Source of the DNA: Acorus gramineus
Lineage: Eukaryota > Streptophyta > Magnoliopsida > Acorales > Acoraceae
DNA length: 64,000 nucleotides
NCBI GenBank assembly: GCA_030737835.1
Contig: CM060855.1
Span: 18,116,378 to 18,180,377 of the forward strand
Reading direction: 5' to 3'
The position numbers and the translations under genes were made by a program. Shown in pieces: positions 36,088 to 47,746 of this stretch (position 1 is the first letter of the stretch; every line of letters begins with the position of its first letter). The notes beneath the pieces were generated by a model. The model had not been told where the DNA came from, made no database searches, and worked only from the letters and a program-made list of their open reading frames with translations.

Positions 36088-38387
36088 TCAATCAATCCAA
36101 CTCAATCCAGGATTCTTTCCAAGTCTCCTCCCACTCATGATTCTTCTAACTTGTGCTGATCTCTCCCACGCACCACTCGAAGCATATACGTTACTTAATC
36201 GTACATAGTGGCTTGAATTCTCAGAATCGATCTCAATGAGCTGTGCCAATTTTTCTCCAAGCGGTCCCTCTCCAAATGCCATGCAACCTCTCAAAACCGA
36301 AGAACATATGTTCGCATCGGATGCAAGCATCATTGTTTCGATGACATTCACTGCCTCATCAATCCGACCCGAGCGGACTAACATATCAATGAAGCACGAC
36401 CAATGCTCAGCGATTGGATGGACATCATATTCCTTCATCGCATAGAACCACCTTCGCCCTTCTTCGACTAAACCACAATGGTTGCAACTAGACAGAATTG
36501 CAATGAAAGTTACATCATTTGGTCTCACATTTGCAGCTCTCATGTCCGCGAACAAATTCAAGCACTCAACACCATAACCGTGCATCGAATACCCCATAAG
36601 CATCGAATTCCACATGACCACATCGGTTTTTCTGATCGAATCGAACAGTTTCCGCCCGCTCAAGATGTCGCCACACTTGCAATAGAGATCAATGAGCGAG
36701 CTCGAGATGATGTGGTCGGAGTCAAGCCCGAGAACGATAGCACGTGCGAAGACCTGTTCACCGAGTGCAATATAGCATACACTCGCACAAGAACTGATTA
36801 TGCTCGCAAGGCTTACAACATCCGTTTGAATACCGAGCCTGTGCATCTCTAGGAAGAGATGCAATGCTTCAGTTGTACACACATTTTGGCTGAATCCAAC
36901 CACCATTGAATTCCATGATATCAAGCTTTTGTGAGGCATCATTTCAAATATCCGTCTCGCATCTTCGATTCTTCCGCAATTCGAGTACACATTGATCATC
37001 GAATTGAGAAGCACCGTGTCTCGAACTTCGACCTCACCAAAGATCCTGCAAGCCTCATCCGCACATCCGCACTTCGCATAACCATCGATGAGTGCGCTCA
37101 CGACGACAACATCCTTAACTGCGCCGACCTTGCAAGCATGACTATGGATTTGCTTGCAATTCATCATTCCACAAACACCCAAAACGCTAGAAAGCGTGGC
37201 GGAGTCCGCCGAAATCCCGTTCGATCTCATTCTCTTGAAGAACTCCAGTGCGGGTCCGACCCGATTGTTCGCGACGTAACCGCTAATCATAGAATTCCAC
37301 AAAGCAATGATCGGCGTCCCCTCTGCGCCATCGAAAACCCGCCTCGCATCGTCCAATCTCCCGCACGCTGCATAACCCGCGATCAATGCTGACAATGCAA
37401 ACTCATCCTTCTCACGCATCAAACCCAAAACCCGCTCTGCGCAGTCCAAGTCCCCGCATTTCCCATACATATTAACAAGTGAACTACACAAGACCGGATC
37501 GAACCCAACGTCCGCAATAACAACGCGCGCGTGAATCTGCCGCCCACATCGAACACTGCCCAAATCTGCACATGCGCGGGCGACCGTCGCAAGCATGAAA
37601 GCATCATCGCCACGAGTACCCTCTGCGTATGCCTGTCAATTATCCAGAATAAAAATCCGTATCTTAAAAATCAGAAATATTCGATATTTGAATATTCGGA
37701 GTGCGGATATGGCTATCAGTGTATACAATCCAAAAAATATTTTCATAATTGTTTTTTTATATGATTAATCACAGTCATAATATTTTATATTACTATTAAA
37801 TTTTCTCAATATGATATCTGAAAACGAGAATAAACCTTAAAATTTCAATTTTCTCACTTAATTACTCAAATTAGTGTTCATATTTAAACATGTCCGTCCG
37901 CATTCATTCGCATGAAGAGCTCCAGACCCTCTTTGGGCCGCCCGCACCGAACACACCCATGAATGACTCGCGTCCACGCTGCGACGTCCTTGCAGGGCAT
38001 CGCATCAAATATCTGCCGCGCGAGGTCGGCGTGTCCCGCGCGCATGAGTCCCGAGACGATTGAATTATACGAGAAATTGTCCTTATAAGGGGTGGCGTCG
38101 AAGGCGGAGACGGCGCGGAGGGGGTCGCCGGAGGCAACGAAGAAGTCGATGAGGGTGTTGTGGGAGAAGGTGTTTGGGTGGGGCATTTCGTCGAACAGGC
38201 GGAGGAGGTGGGAAGGGGAGGCGGAGGAGAGGGAGTAGGCGTGGAGGAGGGAGTTGGAGAAGAAGAGGGAGGAGGGGAGGTGGCCGAGCTTGAGGAGGAG
38301 GGGGTGGGTTTGGAGGGAGAGGGGGAGATGGTGGTGGGAGATGCAGGTGCGGAGGAGGTGGATGAGGTTTTGGTGGGAGATGGTCAT
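36088..38387 (-). CDS. E-class pentatricopeptide repeat protein, At1g77010-like
   Basis: PLS-class PPR proteins bind organellar RNA one base per repeat; E-subgroup members often act in mitochondrial or plastid RNA editing. Exon 1 (38387-37890) and exon 2 (37632-36088) join in phase 0, giving about 680 codons. An in-frame ATG at 38471 would add 28. Repeats carry the usual signatures: LRLFDEMPHPNTFSHNTLID, CKDVAAWTRVIHGC, GRQIHARVV, SLVNMYGKCGDL, IIALWNSMISGYVANNR, SLISWNSMVVGFSQN and SLIDLYCKCGDI. The E motif ends KNPGLSWID then stop, much as I recall Arabidopsis At1g77010 ending, so the C-terminus looks complete. There is no DYW domain. The intron is unusual: without splicing, exon 1 would end two codons into it (TAA). 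Confidence 0.88.
37633..37889 (-). mobile_element. repeat-derived intron in the PPR gene
   Basis: On the minus strand the segment begins GTTTAAATATG and ends ATTATTC-rich sequence then GGATAATTGACAG, so it has GT and AG ends. It is homologous along its length to the repeat at 802-1380 in the TOL intron. Flanking coding phase is 0 on both sides. The codons beside it (HAYAEGTRG) are extra relative to the related Arabidopsis protein as I remember it. Confidence 0.7.
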
Positions 38388-38479
38388 GGTCGATGGTGGT
38401 GGTGGGTTTAAGAGAATTTTGGTTGGGGTTTTGGGTTTTGAATTATATGGAGTTTTGAAGATGACATGCATGATGAGTG

Positions 38480-39980
38480 ATGATAGGAGGGGGGATTTGG
38501 TAACACGTTTAGACGCGATTCTATTTTCAATAAAACGAAAAACGTAAATGTGTTATCAATTGCCTTTATTATTAGATTGGCTTAAGGTAGCGTTTAAAAA
38601 TACATTTGAAAAATAAGCTTTTGAATAAAGTGATTTAAATAGACTTTGATTTTTGAAAAGCATATTTTTTGCGTTTTTTTTTTAAAGTGCTTTTTACACT
38701 AAAAACTGTAAGTAATTTTTTAATTAAGTCTGCTTCCTATAACGCGTTTGATAACTCATTTGAGCTTTTTGCTTAATTAAAAAATAGAATCACCCCCAAA
38801 TCCTATTAGCAAATGCCCTCTTAGGCTGCGATTGGATGTGAGGTTAAAAGTTAAAATGCTGAAATTCTTAAAAACCTGCGTTCTAAACTTAACTTTTGTA
38901 AATCGTTGCTTTCTTAGATATTTAATTGCTAGATTTTTTAGCCTAAAAATTCATGTAGTGGTTTGAAAAACTAAATGTTAAAAATGTGTTTGTATCTGAT
39001 TTGCATCATGCACAAGATTTGATATTTTCTAAATTATATATTTAACTAATTAAGTATATTCTATATTACAAAAAATGATATATATACTCATACATTTTTT
39101 TTTTTTTTGGTAAAATAGCTCTTTGACTGGGCTTATATATTTGTACTAGCAAAATCACAATTTACAAAATCCGTAGCTTTCGGAATATTACATAACTGGC
39201 CTCAAAGCAAGCCATACAAATTGAAAACATTTTTTTACATTTTTTATAATAGAGTATATATTGAGACAGAGGGGTATATACCGTGTTCAATGATTTCATA
39301 CATGATATTTGTGATATAACGATGATAAATGAGATTACAAAACTTAGTAAATCATATTGAAGAAATTCAATGATGACTTACTTTGAACCCAACAATTTGG
39401 TTAATTCTTCCCCTTCTATTTTTCATTTTGTTAAAAAAAAACATTGTATATATTGTTGTTACTGGCCTTCAGTTATAGCTCTCTCCTTTTCTGTCACTAA
39501 TAAGCTTCTTCCATGAGAGTTACTTTATATTAAGCACCCGTTTGGGTAGCCATAAATCTCAAACAACCTGTCTATTTTAGACAACCTTTCCCATAAGATA
39601 TTGACTTATTTAATTTTAATTAACCTTGTCAATTAGATGCCCACCTTAATTTGATTTTATCATGTTCATATGATGTGGGTATATTAAATCCATGAGATAA
39701 TTTAATAATAGAAACAATGCTGACAACTACCTATCCTTAAAAATTTAACTACCCCATGTAACTAACTAAACAGGGGTCATCAATAGATTTGACTATATAA
39801 AAAGAAGATTTCTATGGTGTGTAGCTAAAGAGAATGAAAGAAAAGTGTATTTGGTGAATTGAGAATTAGCTTAACAATACATGAATATACTTAAAAAGAA
39901 TAAAAAACGCGAAGACTATAAAAATGATTGCATATGACTGTCCCTAATTGAAGGAGGTGAAATCTTCCTGTTGATAGACA
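38480..39980. other. intergenic upstream of the PPR gene, nothing recognised
   Basis: AT-rich, with no exon or bounded repeat that I can support. Confidence 0.45.
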
Positions 39981-39984
39981 CAGA

Positions 39985-40270
39985 TCAGATCAAGAAAATT
40001 TGAAGAGGTATCCAAAAAAAGTTAGTGAAGATATGAATACCGCTGTGAGACGCGGGTATAGTACTTGCCCACGTGCACTCCGATGATCAAGTCAAAGGGA
40101 ATCAAGAAATGATTCGGGTGTAACCCTTCATTTATAGGTGAATTCCAGCATGTTCAACACACTTTGGTGACACAGCAAAATCTTCTACGTGGCATCTTCT
40201 ACGCTTGTCGTGTAGGACCCAATCACCTTTATTGACTCGGTCAACTATGATAGCTAAACTCCAACTGATT
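39985..40270. mobile_element. degraded LTR-like remnant
   Basis: TTCATTTATAGGTGAATTCC, TTCTACGTGGCATCTTCTACG and GTGTAGGACCCAATCACC share words with 11690-12290. The ends are not visible. Confidence 0.35.
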
Positions 40271-40274
40271 AAGA

Positions 40275-41796
40275 GCATCTCTAACCATGCTTCACCAATG
40301 GCTCCTTCATTTGGTGGAGTATGGCACGTTTATCTAGGTAAGGAGCCAAAATCACATCTTCCACTCCAACCATACTCTTTGAATGACTCATACAATAATA
40401 TTTTATTAATATTTTTTTTCAAATTAATTATATTTAAATTTTAAAGCTACAAAAAAATAACTAAATGATAATATTTTATTTTATATATTGTAACGGTCAT
40501 ATTTTAACGGCTTTTTTTTAACAGTGATAAAAATGTAAAATTTAGAGAGAAAAAAAAAATTTACTTTAATTTTAGAACAACAAAACTTGTAGATTGAGAA
40601 TGTAAAAATTGTATGAATGAGGATAAGATTAAATAGATGAGTTATTATATCCGTTGAGATATAACCGTTACAAATATACACACAAAGCAATTTTTTTTAA
40701 AAAAAAATTATGTGGGACCCACCAAAATTTAAATGAAAAAAATAATTTTTTTGATTTTTGTATGTGATTTTTGTATGCTTCTATTTTTGTATGTGATTTT
40801 TTGATTTTTTTGATTTTCCGTTACACTTGGTTGGTCATATGACATACTCAGGATGTCTACAACCAAGGTTTGTTCTTGAACTATCCATAAACGAGGTTCG
40901 TCCTCAGTCCTAAACAATGATCTCTCTCTGATTAAAGACATGTGTGGACGAGGTTAAAATTTTCCATCCGCACTAATATTATTCTTCATAAATAGAAGCA
41001 TAAAAGAACATAGTATGCTTTATATATTCTAATGAGTGCTAATATGCTTAGTCCGTCGTCTGTAATTTAGAAATGGTCTCCTAACATAACCATTTATATA
41101 TTATGATAGTGTAGTATATACTGTACAATGCTGTACTATTACATTACATGAATATTAATTTTTTTATTTTTTAAAGAAAAATATACTAGTATATCTCAGT
41201 ATATATTTTATTTTTTTATAAAGATACATTTATACACTCTTAAAAGCGTTACAATAAGGAAAAAAATCGGCCAATTTTTGTCATTTTCAAATCTGCCCTT
41301 AGATTCTACTAGTTTCATAACCAAATCCCTATCTATGTTATAAAGTGTTACAAACAGGTCCTTGATTTAAATTTTCAGATTTATAACCAGGTCTCTAATC
41401 TCAAAACATGACTTCCAAAACTTCAAAGTTCATAAAATTTCATCCAATATTTTTTGAGACCATCAAGATACCCATAAAATTATAAATAAATATTTTAGTC
41501 TCATTTAAAAATACTAAAATTACAAATTGAATCAGACCCATTTGAGCCCATAAAATTATTGATGGCAAGTCTTTACTGGGTTTTCAGTTTTCATTTTCAT
41601 ATTTACAACCATATATATATTCGCATTTGGTACTTTAAGTTGATGATCGAAAAACTAACTATTCCGTAAATTTTTATAAATCCTTCTCGATTTCACGTAG
41701 CAAGTGTATCCACATGTTCTTAACTCTCTTTCTATCCTTTCAATAGGGGATCTGACTTCCGATAAAAAAATTTAAACAGTTTATTGATTACTAGTG
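40275..41796. other. AT-rich spacer, nothing recognised
   Basis: There are short repeats of TTTTTGTATGTGATTTTT near 40755-40800 but no gene or bounded element. Confidence 0.45.
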
Positions 41797-41952
41797 TGTA
41801 GCGCCCTAGGCTTACACAACAAGAAATTATCCGCTTTGCTCCTAAATAGGGTCACGGGTTAAAAATGCGTCTTGGTGTGTAAGAGCTGTGCTCACATGCA
41901 TATAAGCACATACTATCTCCTCCTATTAGGCGATGTGAGACTAAATACCAAA

Positions 41953-43227
41953 GGGTCCGGCTATTTGCACCCCCTTTTTTTTACCAAACACCCCCTTGTC
42001 TTTATACACTCCACCCAAATAAGTTGAGTGCTTTAAACACCCCCAAGTAAATGGATCTTATAAAAGATCCATTTATGCAAGAGGAGGAGGAGGAGGAGGA
42101 GGAGAAGGAAGGCTGGGGCAGAGGGCGGGGCTGGGTCGGGTGGGGAAGAGCGCCTCCGAGAAGATATGTTGGCAGCCCTCGACGTCCGTGGAGATCCAAG
42201 AAGGCGGAGAGGCGGTGAGGAGAGTCGCCCGATCAAAATCAACGTCGGGCCGGTGTGCGGTTTTCAAGGCGAGTGCATGGAAGCAGTGGTCGTGGAGGGA
42301 GTGGTGGGCGTAGGCGGAGAAGAGGCAAACCAGGAGACGAGGTTAGGGGGATGAAATCGAAGATGTGAACAAGTTGTCATTCTTTTGCACGCATAGACAC
42401 TACTAGTGTCGACGGCTTCACATTTCGTAGACACCCCATGTGTCGATCCTTTCAGAAAAAAAAATTTAACATTTCATTTGTCCCTCCAAATCTCCACAAA
42501 AAAAATAACAAATTAGTTGTCTCCCTCGCCTCCCTTTATGGTAATAGCTCATGTCCCCTCCAAAAATCACTTAGCTTTGTTTCTAAGACCTGGTCGACAA
42601 ATCTAATGTCTACAAAAGCTAACTCTATTGACAGTTCTAGTGTCTACAAAGTCCAAAAACCACTTGGCTTTGTTTATGAAACCTCATCGACAGATCCAGT
42701 GTCTACAAAATCAAATTTTGTTGACAGTTCCAGTGTCTCTGGGTCCAAAAACCACTAGGCATTGTTTCTGGAACCTTGTTGACAAATACAATATCTATAA
42801 AATCTGACTTTGTCGACAGTTTCAATGTCTATGGATACATAAAACAATAAAATATATACTAAGCACATAAAATATTTTCATACACACAAAAATCCAACAA
42901 GAAGCTGTCCCCCGCAGACGAAAACCATACCAACAATGGCGCACAGAGAATCGGTCCCTGCGAAGTCCACCGACCCACCTCCTCCATCACCCTCACTGCA
43001 AACCCTACCTCCACCACTGATCCCACCCCTTTTGCCGCCTCCTCCTCCTCACCACTACCTCCCCTCCTCCTCCGCCCCACCTGCCCTCTCCCGACTCTGC
43101 CCCAGCTCCACCCTTTGCGGCTCTACCCACCTAGCACTCCTCCTTCTCCCTACCTCAGCACACCCAACACACACCCAACCTAAATGGATCTTTTATGGGA
43201 AAAAAAGGAGTGCAAATAGCCCCACCC
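41953..43227. mobile_element. MULE-like element (1275 bp) nested in the TRIM 3' LTR
   Basis: Ends GGGTCCGGCTATTTGCACCCC and the reverse complement GGGTGGGGCTATTTGCACTCC match in 18 of 21 bases. The perfect 9-bp duplication AATACCAAA lies at 41944-41952 and 43228-43236. There is an inner hairpin AAATGGATCTTATAAAAGATCCATTT (42051-42076). GC-rich blocks at 42075-42360 and 42935-43140 stand out from the AT-rich remainder and may be captured host sequence (Pack-MULE style). No transposase is seen. Confidence 0.9.
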
Positions 43228-43373
43228 AATACCAAACCCTTACCCTTACTCAATCTATGGGTCTCTTGGGATTGTTGGGCATCCCTCTCAATGGGCCAGG
43301 CGTCACAAGCACCGCCCCTAATGGGCCATACGTCCTCGTGTGGGGCCGCACCCACCATTGCAAAATGGATAGA

Positions 43374-43384
43374 CTCTGATACCA
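43374..43384 (-). promoter_or_regulatory. initiator Met-tRNA primer-binding site of the TRIM
   Basis: TGGTATCAGAG on the minus strand lies two bases after the end of the 5' LTR. It is complementary to the 3' end of plant initiator methionine tRNA, so it fixes the orientation of the TRIM. Confidence 0.92.
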
Positions 43385-43625
43385 ATTGTAACGCCCCAAG
43401 CTTACACAGCAAGAAATTGTCCGCTTTGCCCCAAATGGGTTCACGGCTTTAAAACGCGTCATGGTGTGTAAGAGCTGTACTCACATATAAGCACAAACTA
43501 TCTCCTCCCATTAAGCGATGTGGGACTAAACACCTCACCCTCACCGTTACCCTTACCCTCACCCAATCTATGGGTCTCTTGCGACTGTTGGGCCTCCCCC
43601 TTAACGGGCTGGGTGTCACATAGTG

Positions 43626-44441
43626 TCATAAATATTATTGAATATTAGTTATTACATAATGTGGTCGCATTGTTTTTTGAGAATTTTGGTGAAATATCAG
43701 TGGTTCTACGCGGAAGAGCTTACCTCGAGGAGTAGTGGGAAAATATTAATACAAAGGAAAATTGTTTAACAAGTTTAACTGATTCATGTGAACTTATGTT
43801 TAATTAAGTGTTAAGTTTAATTAGTTTAAAGAAATAATAAAAAGCCCACGGGGCTTTATTTAATTTATGTAATTCATTTGTTAAAAAAACACATGATATC
43901 ATAATATGGATATATGAAAATAGCATTACACGCGCATCGCGCGTGCACCTTATTAGTATTTCAATAAGCGAGTGCATATTTAAAAAAAATGAATGAAGGC
44001 TACCGCACACACGATGTTAGACATATCATTTTCGTATTCTAAAACTTAAAAAATCCATGGCAAGATATTCTGATGTCCATTTTCAATACCAAACCAGCTT
44101 TATTTTCCAGGCTTATCTCAAAATCTGAGTCAAGTCCATGATTGGGATTACTTAGGATTCCCTGGACCAATAAGGTCATATATATATTATCCATATATTA
44201 TCCACAATCATGAAGCATACTTTGATCAAGGCTAATGCGATTGAGATGGGCATATCATTTTCACTGAAAATCAGTACACAAAACTACCACTCTAATTGGC
44301 ATGTCTTCTGAAGGACTGACAGATCCTTGAAAGAGACAGATTTTGATACCATTAAATCTCTCACTTGAATAATATAGTTTTATATAATTTTATGCACTTG
44401 TGTTAAGACACGTGATACAACATTCTGTATGGTATATAAAA
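43626..44441. other. intergenic, nothing recognised
   Basis: No gene or bounded repeat is visible. A short palindromic CACGCGCATCGCGCGTG lies near 43930. Confidence 0.45.
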
Positions 44442-45339
44442 GGGAAAATCAATGTAGCTACATGCAAACCTATGAAAATAAAAAAAATCAATATAGCTCC
44501 ATATAAACCTATGAAAAAAAAAAGTATTCTTATAAATTAATAATTCCCCTCAAACTCCTATGTTATTAGACAGTATTTATTTTAGTCCTTTTAACTAACC
44601 AGGTGTGTGGTTAACCCTGACCATGCGCGATAAATTTTTGTTATACCATTTTAAAACGTATTTTCTTTGTTTGAAAAAATCGATATAACTTCTTGAAAAC
44701 TTATGAAAATCTAGAAAAGTCTCCATAAAATTTAAAAATCGTTTTAACTCTGTGAAATATTTTTAAAATCACAAAAAGTCTATGTGATTATCTAAAAGTA
44801 TACACTGATTTAGTTAAATTTTATTACCAAATTATAGTTTTATAGTCAAAGTGTTATGCTTTTTGTTGCTAGTAATTTTGAGATGAAAATTTATTATAGC
44901 ATTTTTATTTAATTTTTAAATTGTTTTCATTGATTTTGTAATGGAATTGATGAAGCTGTAATTTTTTTTTGTTCGGTCTCTACGATGAGAATGAGGAGGT
45001 GAAAATGTTAAAAAAATATTAATGACTGGATTTTAAAGATCAAATGGGGTCCGACGAATATTTTTTTACAGTTGAGGATGAAATTTCAGAAGATGGAGAT
45101 GCTGAAAAATGATGGAAGTATTTTTATCTTACAAAATGGCTAAATTTGATTTTATAAAGTTTGTAGAGACTGAATCCAATTTTAGTAATTTTTTGGGGAC
45201 CTATTTTGATATGCTTTTGATTGGAGGATTAAATTCGTTAACCATATATGCTTTATGGGGACCTATGACGATTTTCTGAATATAAAAATAAAACTTTGTG
45301 ATTTTAAGAAAATTTCACATAGTTAAGAAGATTTTTCCC
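44442..45339. mobile_element. MULE-type MITE, divergent subfamily (898 bp)
   Basis: Begins GGGAAAATCAATGTAGC and ends AAGATTTTTCCC. The flanks TATATAAAA (44433-44441) and TATATAAGA (45340-45348) are a 9-bp duplication with one mismatch. Internal words recur inverted (AACCTATGAAAAT...; GATTTTAAGAAAATTTCACATAG). Confidence 0.75.
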
Positions 45340-45619
45340 TATATAAGAATAATGATAATGATTAGAAAATTACTAATGATCTAATAAATAGATTTAAATG
45401 TAGAATTAAAAAGTTTATTATGAATTTATAAATGAAAGAAATATGTCATAATAAAAAAAATAATCCTTTCTTTCTAGAATTCCATGAATGACATTTTGTG
45501 GATATAAATACGAAGCTAATCAATTTAAATATTAATTGATTTTTTTTTTTGTTCTATCGTTATTCCAATCTAAACCAATAAAATAGAAAGGGCATTTATG
45601 AGGTGTGACATGGGCTTAT

Positions 45620-46090
45620 TTGATAGTTATATTGGGATAGATAACAATCCATGTTGAATAAATAATTTTTTATTTAGTTGTTTTTTCTGTTATTCTTATT
45701 GGAAAACGTAAAAGTGATATTTTTTGTTGTTTGGTTCATCTTGGATAAAGTGTTGATAAATAGTGGATAAATGATGTATAATAGTTTATGATTTTTTAAA
45801 TAACAACTATACCCTTGAATAAGTGTGAGAGATGTGTACTTGATTTGATAGATGTAACGGTTTTTGGAATGTGTGTGTGATACTATTAGGTGATATAAAT
45901 TTTTTAAAATGATAGAGAATGATATATTCATCCATTGACATTTATAAGTCCTGATAAGTAATTTTAGCATTTCCTTAGAATAATTATTAGACTTTATCCT
46001 ACCTTATCTAAATATAGTTATCGAGATTTATCTCGGGAAAACAAACAGTGAATAAGAGCTATTCTCCAATATTCACCCCTATTATTTGTT
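45620..46090. mobile_element. non-autonomous DNA element, family B-like
   Basis: TATTGGGATAGATAACAATCC, GGATAAAGTGTTGATAAATAGTGGATAAATGATG and the closing ATTCTCCAATATTCACCCCTATTATTTG follow the family B order. Similarity is weak. Confidence 0.4.
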
Positions 46091-47703
46091 AATTCTCCAC
46101 CACAAAGGGGGAAAAAAAATAAAATGTGATGAATAATCACTATCATTCATTCCATCTATCTTTAAAAAAAGTTTCTAGTGCTGAAGGAATAAAGGAAGAA
46201 ATTCGAAGAGCACTCATAATTAGTATAATAGATGGCAGATAGATAGATGCACTATATTTTACAGTTTTCACTCATGCTTTGATTTTTTTCGGAGGTGATG
46301 AATCATATATACATTGTCAGAAAAAATAACTAATACTATAAATGAGACTGTATATAAGCTTGCATGTAGTGATATCCCATTGGCTTCCCTCTAGGCCCCA
46401 ACATTAAAACAACCCATCATTATATTAGACAACGCAATTGATATTCAATTGGTTTCCTTGTGTCTATGTCAAAACCATGTTCTTTTGCATAATGTGACAC
46501 AAAAGTAAGTTTTTATGTGTGTTAGGCACAATGCCATGTTATATTTTTCAATGCAATCATAGCCAATGCAAGTTGTTGAGCTCTTCTTAACAAAGCAAAG
46601 ACCTAACATAACCATTAATTGATGCTTATAAAACACACTCTCTCTCTTATAACTAAAGTTTGGTTGTGACATGCAAATAAATCTTAACCCTTTATGTGTG
46701 TTTCACATGCTTCCTTTCATGCCTCTTTCATGCAAAATAATTTTTTTATAAGGATAAAGGGGCTTCTTCCTTTTAGATTAAGTGGTTACTAATTTATTAA
46801 GCAAGAGAGAGTGTTATTATATATGTATATGCCTATTGTTCTACATGAACATGATGCTTTGCTTTTACAAATTAATTGTTAAGAATTCCCTCCCCCTTGC
46901 ACTAATTTCAATGTGTTGACGGATGAATAAGAAGGGGATATATGAACAACCCAATTAGAAAAAGGAAGACGTTGAATGTAAGGTTAAAATCTCAATAAAT
47001 GCATAATAATAAAGATAATAAAATCACATAAGAAATACGTAGATTATGTGGTTCAATGAAATTTGACTACATCTATAAAGTAGAGTAGGATACAATTCAC
47101 TATATCAAGTAACCGGATTACAAAAATTATCAGCCTCTCTCCTCTCAACATGCACTTTTCTCGCAAAGAAAAGCCCATACATGATTGCCTCTCAAAGAAA
47201 AAAAACTCTTAACCTTAAGAAAAGACTAAACAAACAGGTAAAAATTTAAAAAAAAATACAAAGATACCCCTACACAAAATTTGGTTTGGGGATGCTTCTC
47301 CTGAATCTTTGCCCTAGGCCTTTGTTAAAAATGCAAGACATATCACAATAGAAGTTATTTAATAACCTAAAATGTGATAGAAAAATTTGATCAAACCAAT
47401 ACAAAAAATAGCAATTCATCTTTATAGATCCCACTTAAAAGTGATAAGATGACATCTTTTCAGATCTCCATAAATGTTTTGGGTTAAAAAAATTGATCAA
47501 TTTTTTTGGTTATATGTGAGGATGTCAAAATGTAAAATAATGGATATAGTAAATGAGACCATAAAATAAACAAAAGAGAAATGCTATTAACAAGTGATAG
47601 ATTTATTCATTTCACTGGGCAAATCTTACGCCACATCCATTTTTATTGCTTCCTAATTCACCATTGTTCTACGTGATAAGTGGAACATATAATTTGAAAT
47701 TTG

Positions 47704-47746
<43 letters not shown>

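Larger units (their letters stand above)
41797..43620 (-). mobile_element. TRIM retrotransposon with a nested MULE
   Basis: The perfect 5-bp duplication TAGTG flanks it (41792-41796; 43621-43625). On the minus strand the 5' LTR is 43620-43387 (TGTGACACCC...GGGGCGTTACA, 234 bp). A 79-bp interior (43386-43308) follows, then the 3' LTR, 43307-43237 plus 41952-41797, split by the element at 41953-43227. Net size is about 547 bp with no coding capacity. This is the plan of a terminal-repeat retrotransposon in miniature. Confidence 0.92.

Noticed and set aside
36236..37392. Plus-strand frames antisense to the PPR gene
   Set aside because: Mirror frames of a long GC-richer exon; no domain and no promoter.
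37884..37889. PPR gene as a pseudogene ended by TAA just after exon 1
   Set aside because: The intervening 257 bp has GT/AG ends and matching phase, and both exons are free of stops, so splicing is more likely. Expression data are needed to settle it.
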